From NCBI GenBank assembly GCA_022848825.1, contig JAJISH010000429.1, positions 1 to 5,165 of the forward strand: 5,165 bases of DNA, read 5' to 3'. How positions within the stretch are numbered: the stretch's first letter is position 1; each line of letters opens with the position of its first letter. Both the position numbers and the translations under genes were made by a program. Positions 1-4,273 of this stretch are shown piece by piece. Under the pieces are notes generated by a model. That model had not been told where the DNA came from. It made no database searches and was given only the letters and a program-made list of their open reading frames with translations. The DNA is from Thermoplasmatota archaeon. Its GTDB lineage: Archaea; Thermoplasmatota; Thermoplasmata; RBG-16-68-12; JAGMCJ01.

Positions 1-49
1 GAAGAATCATCTGCGTACATAGAAAAACAACGATTCTCTGGATGTTCAT
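1..49 (-). CDS. 5' end of an unidentified minus-strand gene, cut by the window edge
   Basis: Only the first 16 codons lie in the window. They read MNIQRIVVFLCTQMIL, starting with ATG at 49-47. The start is chosen because a strong Shine-Dalgarno sequence (GGGAGGAG, complement of 54-61) lies four bases upstream and a TATA-like box lies about 40 bases upstream. The peptide has a short polar start followed by a hydrophobic run, so it could be the beginning of a signal peptide or membrane helix. Sixteen residues are too few to be sure of that. The family cannot be named. The gene is read away from the rest of the window. Confidence 0.6.
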   Translation of the reverse strand, partial: MNIQRIVVFLCTQMIL

Positions 50-53
50 GCTT

Positions 54-95
54 CTCCTCCCAACGAGAGGAAAAATCTGACTCGGAGTATTTAAG
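54..95 (-). promoter_or_regulatory. Archaeal-type promoter and SD for the leftward gene
   Basis: Read on the minus strand, CTTAAATA (complement of 88-95) matches the archaeal TATA-box consensus well. It predicts a transcription start near 66. GGGAGGAG (complement of 54-61) follows as the ribosome binding site, four bases before the ATG at 49. The order TATA, about 25 bases, short leader, SD, ATG is self-consistent. The box is nearly symmetric, so rightward use cannot be excluded, but no convincing gene start follows on the plus strand. Confidence 0.55.
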
Positions 96-99
96 TGTA

Positions 100-503
100 G
101 GGGCTAAAAGAGTCGATTCCAAGGACGATTCGCAGGATTGGTGGTCGCTTTCCTGCTCTGTTCTTGGAACGCGGACAGAATCCAGAGTTGCAGGGATGGT
201 TGCGACCTATTAGAGATCTCAAATGCTTGCCGGACCGTAACTTCAAACCTCAGGAACCCAGGCAAGCGTGGAGAGATTCGGGATGTGGAAAGGGGACAAC
301 CACGCATTCATTTCATCCTGAGGAATACATGGGGTCCAAAGAGGAAGCTTGCCCTCCAATCATCTCCCAAGTTCTCTTCCACTCCCAGGACCTCTCTGAT
401 TCTTCTCGATGATTTGGCGTTGTTCATAGGGAACTGCGACACAAATGGTTTCCCCGAAAGGATTTCATATGGGCGGGTGGATTCCCAGGTAGTGACGGGG
501 ACG
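100..503. other. Gene-poor stretch, no supported gene
   Basis: An open frame continues upstream of the membrane protein as far as a TTG at 138. Its predicted residues look like random translation (frequent Arg, Ser and Cys, no domain), and it has no SD. I therefore treat 100-503 as noncoding or decayed. It contains a 7-base perfect stem, GCTTGCC (225-231) with GGCAAGC (261-267), which extends by a GU and an AU pair and then a 4-base stem further out. It also contains GCAGGA (132-137) with TCCTGC (151-156). Stems of this size are expected by chance, so no RNA gene is claimed. Confidence 0.4.
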
Positions 504-965
504 ATGGTGAACAGTACAATCGTTATGAGACCTCACAAAGACTCTAAGTTCTATCTTGTGGGATTCATCATCCTGCTTTTGGTGGGTCTCCCATTCCTTG
601 CATATCTTCTATGGGATGTTCTTGTGCAAGGAGAAGCGCGTCTGGTATCAATCGTTCTATTTGTCGTGGCTTTGATCGCAATCATCCTTGCGTACGACAA
701 GGTGGGCAAATACATAGCCATCAGCGGTAAGGGGATTTCACGGCCAGTTCTCGTGATGACCCCAGGTGTGCCTTTCATTCGGTTCGAGGATATGGTTGGA
801 TTCAAAGAGGAATTCTCACAATTCGACAAGACACACGCTGCTAGCGTTAGAATAACGACGACTAGCGGGAAGAGAATCAGATACCAGGAAAGAAAGACGC
901 CAGGTTCATGCAAGGCTTTGGTCGACGCGCTAAGGGCCAGAGGTGTAGGAGAAGAACCAGAATGA
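504..965 (+). CDS. Small membrane protein with probable PH-like C-terminal domain
   Basis: This encodes a 153-residue protein from ATG 504. Two hydrophobic helices lie near residues 17-39 and 46-64, followed by a soluble domain of about 80 residues. The domain has alternating beta-like segments (KYIAISGKGI, then FIRFEDMVGF, then VRITTTSGKRIRY) and a final helix (CKALVDALRARGV). Two helices followed by such a strand-rich unit resemble the small prokaryotic membrane proteins with bacterial-PH-type domains. The molecular role is unknown. The frame is open up to 138, but the extra residues look non-coding. ATG 525 is an alternative start. The SD is weak (GGGG at 497-500), and a TATA-like TTTCATAT near 463-470 would place transcription start around 491. 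No neighbour shares its strand or suggests a pathway. Confidence 0.6.
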   Translation: MVNSTIVMRPHKDSKFYLVGFIILLLVGLPFLAYLLWDVLVQGEARLVSIVLFVVALIAIILAYDKVGKYIAISGKGISRPVLVMTPGVPFIRFEDMVGFKEEFSQFDKTHAASVRITTTSGKRIRYQERKTPGSCKALVDALRARGVGEEPE

Positions 966-983
966 CCATCTGGACGCCCCGCG

Positions 984-1128
984 TCTCGTGAGTTGTGGTC
1001 TTCTTCAGGCGATTCCTCAAGCCGATAATGCTGGAGAACCAAGATGAGATCTTGGAGTTCCCGGACAGCATTTTGGGAGATTGGGAGCCTCCCGCAAGGC
1101 GGTGAAGGACCACAACTTCGCTACGAGA
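984..1128. ncRNA. Candidate structured RNA or MITE-like inverted-repeat element
   Basis: The two ends pair. TCTCGT (984-989) matches ACGAGA (1123-1128). AGTTGTGGTC (991-1000) matches GACCACAACT (1108-1117) perfectly. CTTC (1003-1006) matches GAAG (1104-1107). This closing helix encloses two further hairpins. In the first, AATGCTG (1027-1033) pairs with CAGCATT (1066-1072), with CCAAGAT/ATCTTGG (1039-1045 and 1049-1055) and GAA/TTC nested inside it. The second is CCGC-AAG-GCGG (1092-1102). Together they give a three-way-junction layout of about 145 bases. I do not recognise an RNA family: the conserved blocks of RNase P and SRP RNA are absent. The strand is undetermined because both strands fold. 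A small non-autonomous element with terminal inverted repeats is an equally good reading, although no target-site duplication is evident. Confidence 0.4.
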
Positions 1129-1136
1129 GGGCTCCT

Positions 1137-1173
1137 GAGCGATGACAGTTGCTACCAGCAATCTGTCGTCCTC
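1137..1173. repeat. Long near-perfect hairpin
   Basis: The arm at 1141-1153 (GATGACAGTTGCT) pairs across the 3-base loop ACC with 1157-1170 (AGCAATCTGTCGTC). The stem has 13 pairs, one of them a GT wobble, and a single bulged T at 1162. GAG (1137-1139) and CTC (1171-1173) add three more pairs if C1140 is bulged. This is far better than a chance hairpin. It sits nine bases after the inverted-repeat element at 984-1128 and may belong to the same RNA or mobile unit. There is no T-run on the plus strand after it, so it does not look like an ordinary intrinsic terminator. Confidence 0.5.
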
Positions 1174-1496
1174 CAATGAGAACCACGACATCTTGCGATC
1201 TTCTCGGGTCTCTGATATGCGTTACGCCACACATACGAGTGTATGCCCTCGCAACCAAATGATGACCGGGCTAGACACCCGAAGTGGTGATATCCAAGAG
1301 ATGCCACCACTCCCGAGCCAGCATGTCGGTAAGGCGCTCTCTTTGGACAGAAGGATGACAGACCATTGCCCAGCGACCCGCCGCAGGCGGTGGTGGGTGT
1401 ATGGTGGGGTCGAATAACTGTGGAATATTAAGGGAGAGAATCAGGGACAAGAAGCTCGAATTGGAGTTGGAGCTGTGACGAGGGAGACCGTATCCA
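1174..1496. other. Gene-free stretch with further hairpins
   Basis: No convincing gene is seen. Stems include AGTGGTG (1283-1289) with CACCACT (1305-1311), and CATAC-GAGT-GTATG around 1236-1250. A GC-rich pair of nested stems has CGACCC (1374-1379) facing GGGTCG (1407-1412), with the overlapping alternative CCGCC-GCA-GGCGG (1378-1390). AATATTAA at 1424-1431 could serve as a TATA box. Read leftward it would start a transcript near 1400 that runs through the structured region. The stretch is also the 3' flank of the minus-strand operon ending at 1497. Confidence 0.35.
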
Positions 1497-1697
1497 TCAG
1501 TGAGGTACGAACAGGATCCAAAGAACCTGCAGAATGATTCCGCCGAAGAACGCGACTGGAGCCCAGAACAGTAGGTCATATCCACCATATCCTCCAGCAT
1601 TTAGAATGGACCCGACAATCCACATGAGGATGCCTCCAGCTATCGCGATGCTCGGTGGATTTCGCGCGATGATGTTGAAGATCATCTCAAGGGCCAT
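1497..1697 (-). CDS. 66-residue two-helix membrane protein
   Basis: The start is ATG at 1697, ten bases after the stop of the upstream fibronectin-like gene. The SD, GAGG, overlaps that stop codon. This start is preferred over longer in-frame forms, which would run back into the neighbouring gene. The protein begins MALEMIFNII and has two hydrophobic segments, about residues 16-34 and 43-63. The loop between them is glycine- and tyrosine-rich (AGGYGGYD), and the tail is very short. I do not recognise a family. The tight spacing implies co-transcription and probably translational coupling with the surface-anchored protein before it. It may be a membrane partner of that protein, but this rests on position alone. 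Confidence 0.65.
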   Translation of the reverse strand: MALEMIFNIIARNPPSIAIAGGILMWIVGSILNAGGYGGYDLLFWAPVAFFGGIILQVLWILFVPH

Positions 1698-1707
1698 CTT
1701 GAGATCC

Positions 1708-2169
1708 TCACTTGTGCTGGTTGCGGTTTTTCCTGCTTCCTGTGTGTCCGATGAGAAGGGTAGCGAGAACAATGGCGACAGTGACTGCGGGCCACTCGAG
1801 GCCTGGAATCGATCTTATGTCCGTTCTTGCAGTCACCTCCTCGGAATCCAGCTGAAGGTTGTTGTCATCCCAGTCCCTGACTTTGAATGTGTAGGAGGTG
1901 TCTGGTTTGAGGCCAGTCACCTTCTTGTTCGTTGTGTCGGGATTGAATATTGGCTCACCTGTGACGTGGAAGCCGTCTCCCTTGTCTATCAGAACCTCAT
2001 ATTTCCAGAACAGGTCTCCGTCCTCAGTCGGGGACCAACTCACGAGTATCCAGTCCTCTCCCTTTTGAGAAATCGATACCTCCACCACTGTCGCTCCTTC
2101 TGCTGCCGGACAGGACGCTGTTCCCGCCAATAGCAGCAGAAAGAGGATAAGTATCCATCCACATTTCAT
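1708..2169 (-). CDS. Secreted, membrane-anchored fibronectin type III-like protein
   Basis: This encodes a 153-residue protein. Residues 1-25 form a signal peptide (MKCGWILILFLLLLAGTASC). A lipobox-like TASC at 17-20 makes a lipoprotein possible but not certain. Residues 26-117 have the marks of one fibronectin type III domain: the strand VSW at 44-46, YEVLID at 57-62, then VTGLKPDTSYTFKV at 84-97, which is the family's L-x-P-x-T-x-Y signature, and a closing EVTART. Residues about 126-141 form a C-terminal helix, and a basic tail (SRKNRNQHK) should lie inside the cell. The protein is therefore predicted to display one beta-sandwich on the outer face of the membrane. FnIII domains usually bind proteins or carbohydrates; no ligand is visible. 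It is the first gene of a two-gene minus-strand operon. Confidence 0.8.
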   Translation of the reverse strand: MKCGWILILFLLLLAGTASCPAAEGATVVEVSISQKGEDWILVSWSPTEDGDLFWKYEVLIDKGDGFHVTGEPIFNPDTTNKKVTGLKPDTSYTFKVRDWDDNNLQLDSEEVTARTDIRSIPGLEWPAVTVAIVLATLLIGHTGSRKNRNQHK

Positions 2170-2190
2170 GCGGGAGATAACACAGAATTC

Positions 2191-2197
2191 CTATAAG
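2191..2197 (-). promoter_or_regulatory. TATA box of the fibronectin-like operon (probably leaderless)
   Basis: CTTATAG, the complement of 2191-2197, lies about 25 bases upstream of the ATG at 2169. Archaeal transcription normally starts about that far from the box, so the message would begin at or next to the start codon. No SD precedes the ATG, which agrees with a leaderless transcript. Confidence 0.5.
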
Positions 2198-2234
2198 ACT
2201 GTTCACCGAGATAGTCTGGTTCTTCTCGATACCG

Positions 2235-2270
2235 TTATATCGCAGTCCCCCGATGCCACACTGAGGAGGG
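2235..2270 (+). promoter_or_regulatory. TATA-like box and strong SD for the nuclease-HEPN set
   Basis: TTATAT (2235-2240) predicts a start near 2262. GAGGAGGG (2263-2270) follows as the ribosome binding site, four bases before ATG 2275. With the opposite-strand TATA box at 2191-2197 it makes a divergent promoter region of 105 bases. The SD strongly supports the chosen start. Confidence 0.55.
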
Positions 2271-2274
2271 ACCC

Positions 2275-2967
2275 ATGGATACGAAGGAGATACTAGGCGA
2301 TCTCAATGTGGACATCAAGTCGGGACTGACGAGATTCACGTCGACTGAGTTGCAGAAGCTAGGCACCAGCATCATCAAATCCATGAGCAAACAGAGTCTG
2401 GCTAGTCTTCTCTGCGACGAGACATATATCAAGCACGACGACGTCCTCAAGGAACTCGAGAAGATGGGGCCGAAGAAATCCAACAAGCTGCTTCAGCTCC
2501 TGGGCGAACCGAGGGACGAAGCCCAGATGAAGGAATCCGTGGCTCAAGCCCTGAGGTCCGATGGCTACGAAACGGGCTTCGAGGTACCGCTTCCCAAGAA
2601 GGGACGGGAACGCGTGAGGAGGGTCGACGTTGCTGGCTTCCAGAAGAGCGGTATCCTGGGGAAGACCAGCTTCATCGGTGTCGAATTGAAGTCCGAGGTT
2701 GCCAGAGGTGCCATCGACAAGGCCTTCGGGCAGGCGAAGGACTACTCTGAATGGTGTGATAGGTCCGTCGTCTGCGTCTCACCGCTCGTGTACCTGCGCT
2801 ACTCAACTGCGATCGAGGGAAAGATGAAGAAGGACGACCACATCGGTGTCTGGATCGCCAACAAGAGGACTATTGTCAAGAAGCTCAGCGATCCAACCCG
2901 CATGGCAATCTCGGAGAAGAAGAGACAGGAAGAGATGGTCGACTTCATCACGCATGGGAAGCGATAG
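2275..2967 (+). CDS. PD-(D/E)XK nuclease-superfamily protein
   Basis: This encodes a 230-residue protein with a strong SD. Residues 1-80 are charged and mainly helical. Residues about 84-175 carry the order of motifs expected of a PD-(D/E)XK fold: an early glutamate in the first helix (E87 in KESVAQAL), a strand with aspartate (RRVDVAGF, D118), then GVELK with E137 and K139, then a helix with Q153 and Y157 (GQAKDYSEW). D118, E137 and K139 would bind metal and catalyse cleavage. The tail after 180 is basic. Proteins of this fold include restriction endonucleases, DNA-repair nucleases and defence effectors; the sequence alone does not say which, or whether the substrate is DNA or RNA. No methyltransferase is nearby, so a classic restriction-modification pair is not seen in this window. 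The HEPN-type gene downstream on the same strand makes a defence role plausible. Confidence 0.7.
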   Translation: MDTKEILGDLNVDIKSGLTRFTSTELQKLGTSIIKSMSKQSLASLLCDETYIKHDDVLKELEKMGPKKSNKLLQLLGEPRDEAQMKESVAQALRSDGYETGFEVPLPKKGRERVRRVDVAGFQKSGILGKTSFIGVELKSEVARGAIDKAFGQAKDYSEWCDRSVVCVSPLVYLRYSTAIEGKMKKDDHIGVWIANKRTIVKKLSDPTRMAISEKKRQEEMVDFITHGKR

Positions 2968-3009
2968 GACCTTGTATAGCTCTCCCATATCTCGGGATGA
3001 GGGATTGTC
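2968..3009 (+). repeat. Left copy of an imperfect direct repeat bracketing the HEPN module
   Basis: It starts right after the nuclease stop codon. Its first 18 bases (2968-2985) match 3873-3890 at 14 positions, and all four differences are transitions. TAGCTCTCC (2977-2985) is identical in both copies. Two further shared blocks follow in the same order: TCTCG (2990-2994) and GATTGTC (3003-3009). The small ORF starts three bases after the copy ends. It could be a duplicated insertion boundary or a shared 3' untranslated element. Confidence 0.4.
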
Positions 3010-3011
3010 GG

Positions 3012-3125
3012 ATGTCCAGAGTTGCAAAGAAGCCCTACAAAGTGTTCCAGCGGAACATGATGAAAGCCAAAGGTCTGGCAAGGCTCCAGTTCTACTTGGA
3101 CGACCTGCTCACAACCGGCGGTTAA
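3012..3125 (+). CDS. 37-residue basic ORF upstream of the HEPN gene
   Basis: The ORF runs from ATG 3012 to TAA 3123-3125 and begins MSRVAKKPYKVFQRNMMKAK. GAGGG (2999-3003) eight bases upstream is a good SD. The peptide carries eight Lys/Arg and two Asp, with a basic first half and a likely amphipathic helix near residues 19-33 (KAKGLARLQFYLDDL). It looks coding, but I recognise no family. The key fact is the frame: it is the same as that of the HEPN ORF, with one TAA and eight sense codons between them. It may be a separate small gene (leader peptide, regulator or antitoxin-like partner), or the original N-terminus of the HEPN protein cut off by a nonsense change. The better SD here than at 3150 favours the second view somewhat; neither is proven. 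Confidence 0.5.
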   Translation: MSRVAKKPYKVFQRNMMKAKGLARLQFYLDDLLTTGG

Positions 3126-3149
3126 GCAACACTGGGAAAGCTTTGGAAC

Positions 3150-3866
3150 GTGGCAGCTTCCTTCCTTCATGACCTCTGGGAAATCGACCTGGAGGAAATC
3201 GGTGAACAAGTAGCGCCAGCAGTCACAGAAGTTCTGAGTTCGAGAATCGAGAAGCTTCACGAGATCCCCGAGGAGAAAGTTGAGGAATGGTTCAAGAAGC
3301 AAGTTGAACCTCATATTGAAGCCATCAGAGACTTCTTCGAAGAACTCGACTTGCTCCGGACGAGAGTACTCCTGGAGCAGGCGATAGTGACCGCAGTCAC
3401 AGCGCTCGAGGTCTATCTGCAGGATATCACGGTTTCGGCAGTGAAGCTGAACAAGTTCATTGAGAGTAGGTTTCACGAGGAGATTGAGAGAGAGCTCGGT
3501 CGGAGGACTCTCCACGAGACCAGTGATTCGCGTGAAGTCCTTGGCCTCGCGGCCTCGCGGTCTTTCACTCCTGGCAGACCAAGTGATGTCAGACGTCACT
3601 TCCGACGCATGGTGGGCAAAGACATTATTCTGACACAACCGAAAGATGCAAGGACCCTGAACCGCATAGTTGCCTATCGAAACGTCATAGTCCATCAGGG
3701 CGGGGTTGTTGACGAGAAGTTCAGATCAATGGCTCAGTACACGGGGAGAATCGGTGAACCAGTCCAGTTGACTCGTCGCAGGGTGGAGAATGCCATTCGG
3801 TTCATCGAAGGCCTCGTGGTCACGGTCGACAGCGAAATCAGGCAAACCCGACCGCCAAAGAAGTGA
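3150..3866 (+). CDS. HEPN-superfamily protein, probable RNase
   Basis: This encodes 238 residues from GTG 3150, all predicted helical. Residues 35-75 are a highly charged helix, possibly a coiled coil. At 76-93 the segment AIVTAVTALEVYLQDITV contains E87 in the A-x-x-x-L-E-x-Y-L pattern common in HEPN proteins. Residues 171-190 contain AYRNVIVHQGGVVDEKF, whose R177-N178-x3-H182 is the RNxxxH form of the HEPN Rx4-6H catalytic motif. The arrangement is closest to the RiboL-PSP-HEPN type. Active HEPN proteins cut RNA and are found in toxin-antitoxin, abortive-infection and CRISPR effector systems. Since R and H are both present, activity is likely. No MNT-type nucleotidyltransferase antitoxin is nearby. 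The start is uncertain: the SD before the GTG is poor, no ATG lies nearby, and the frame continues upstream to the 37-residue ORF apart from a TAA. Confidence 0.7.
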   Translation: MAASFLHDLWEIDLEEIGEQVAPAVTEVLSSRIEKLHEIPEEKVEEWFKKQVEPHIEAIRDFFEELDLLRTRVLLEQAIVTAVTALEVYLQDITVSAVKLNKFIESRFHEEIERELGRRTLHETSDSREVLGLAASRSFTPGRPSDVRRHFRRMVGKDIILTQPKDARTLNRIVAYRNVIVHQGGVVDEKFRSMAQYTGRIGEPVQLTRRRVENAIRFIEGLVVTVDSEIRQTRPPKK

Positions 3867-3872
3867 AGTCAC

Positions 3873-3923
3873 GGCCCCGTGTAGCTCTCCTTCTCGAGCT
3901 GATCGAGCAGGCATCTGATTGTC
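3873..3923 (+). repeat. Right copy of the imperfect direct repeat
   Basis: It begins six bases after the HEPN stop. It shares with 2968-3009 an 18-base start (14 of 18 alike), the identical TAGCTCTCC (3882-3890), TCTCG (3892-3896) and GATTGTC (3917-3923). Spacing differs by about 9 bases between the last blocks. With its partner it encloses exactly the small ORF and the HEPN gene. Confidence 0.4.
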
Positions 3924-3969
3924 TTCGAAACCTATGGGCTCAAGGATATTAGGTTCTTCTGTCTTGAGA

Positions 3970-4054
3970 TCTGAACATCAAGAATAGCTCCACATCTTGT
4001 GCAAGACCTACCTGTGGCTTTGGAATACATCTAACAGCCACGCTGCAGGGCCTT
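3970..4054 (-). pseudogene. Remnant of a second integrase: C-terminal zinc-ribbon end
   Basis: Bases 3970-4022 align without gaps to 4393-4445, inside the 3' part of the complete integrase gene; by hand count 41 of 53 bases agree. Read on the minus strand in the matching frame, the segment gives KATGRSCTRCGAILDVQ against KATGKFCNKCGAILDVQ, which is 13 of 17 residues. The second CxxC pair of the zinc ribbon is kept. Upstream (4023-4054) the first CxxC is lost and an in-frame TAG is present, and downstream the match ends after DVQ. The piece is therefore a dead 3' end of a related integrase in the same orientation, about 420 bases from its living relative. It suggests an earlier integration at this site, or a duplication followed by decay. 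No recombinase core remains. Confidence 0.7.
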
Positions 4055-4273
4055 CTCTGTACGTTCCAAACCATTGTGAGTCTGAATCTCCTCCGATTCA
4101 CAGAGTGGAGGCCGTAGGTCGCGATGGCAGATGTTGTGGAGGGATTAAAAAGCTCCACCACCGCAACGGCATAGGCAATCGTTGATTGCAGTTAAGCCTT
4201 TTGGCTTCTTGTTTACGAGATGCCTCTGGACATGTCGATGTTAGAAGTGATGTTCCTGCTTCTCAGAGTGACA
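4055..4273. other. Noncoding 3' flank of the integrase
   Basis: No gene is supported. GTGGAG (4136-4141) pairs with CTCCAC (4153-4158) around an A-rich loop. On the minus strand that loop reads CTTTTTAAT, so it could act as the T-rich signal at which archaeal polymerase stops after reading the integrase gene. The same bases could be a TATA box. Two perfect hairpins lie at 4175-4207 and are listed separately. Confidence 0.35.
4175..4207. repeat. Two tandem perfect hairpins downstream of the integrase
   Basis: GCAATC-GTT-GATTGC (4175-4189) is a six-pair stem with a 3-base loop. Four bases later AAGCC-TTTT-GGCTT (4194-4207) is a five-pair stem with a 4-base loop. They lie about 67 bases beyond the integrase stop codon. 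They could be terminator or 3'-end structures, or recombinase arm or core sites. Which of these applies cannot be told from one copy. Confidence 0.4.

Noticed and set aside
138..503. N-terminal extension of the 504-965 protein starting at TTG 138
   Set aside because: No SD, no recognisable domain, and a composition like non-coding translation; the hydrophobic helices and PH-like part begin only after 504.
877..1191. Minus-strand ORF of 104 codons
   Set aside because: It crosses the end of the plus-strand membrane protein and the inverted-repeat region, has no SD, and shows no domain.
1259..1318. C/D box guide RNA: a perfect C box ATGATGA at 1259-1265
   Set aside because: No CTGA D or D' box follows at the right distance; only CCGA occurs.
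984..1412. RNase P RNA or SRP RNA in the structured gap
   Set aside because: The conserved sequence blocks of both RNAs could not be found on the plus strand or by reading the complement.
1142..1417. Plus-strand ORF of 91 codons in the structured gap
   Set aside because: Its start lies inside the hairpin at 1137-1173, no SD precedes it, and its product has no recognisable features.
2799..3695. Minus-strand ORF of 298 codons
   Set aside because: It is antisense to the HEPN gene and the end of the nuclease gene, both of which show conserved motifs, and it has no domain of its own.
3874..3935. tRNA-like sequence: GGCCCCG, TAGCTC, a GAGC partner and TTCGAAA in order
   Set aside because: No 3' acceptor strand complementary to GGCCCCG, no anticodon stem and no proper T stem; only a D-arm-like piece is present.
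3949..4161. Minus-strand ORF of 70 codons over the integrase remnant
   Set aside because: It is out of frame with the integrase similarity and is an accidental reading of decayed sequence.
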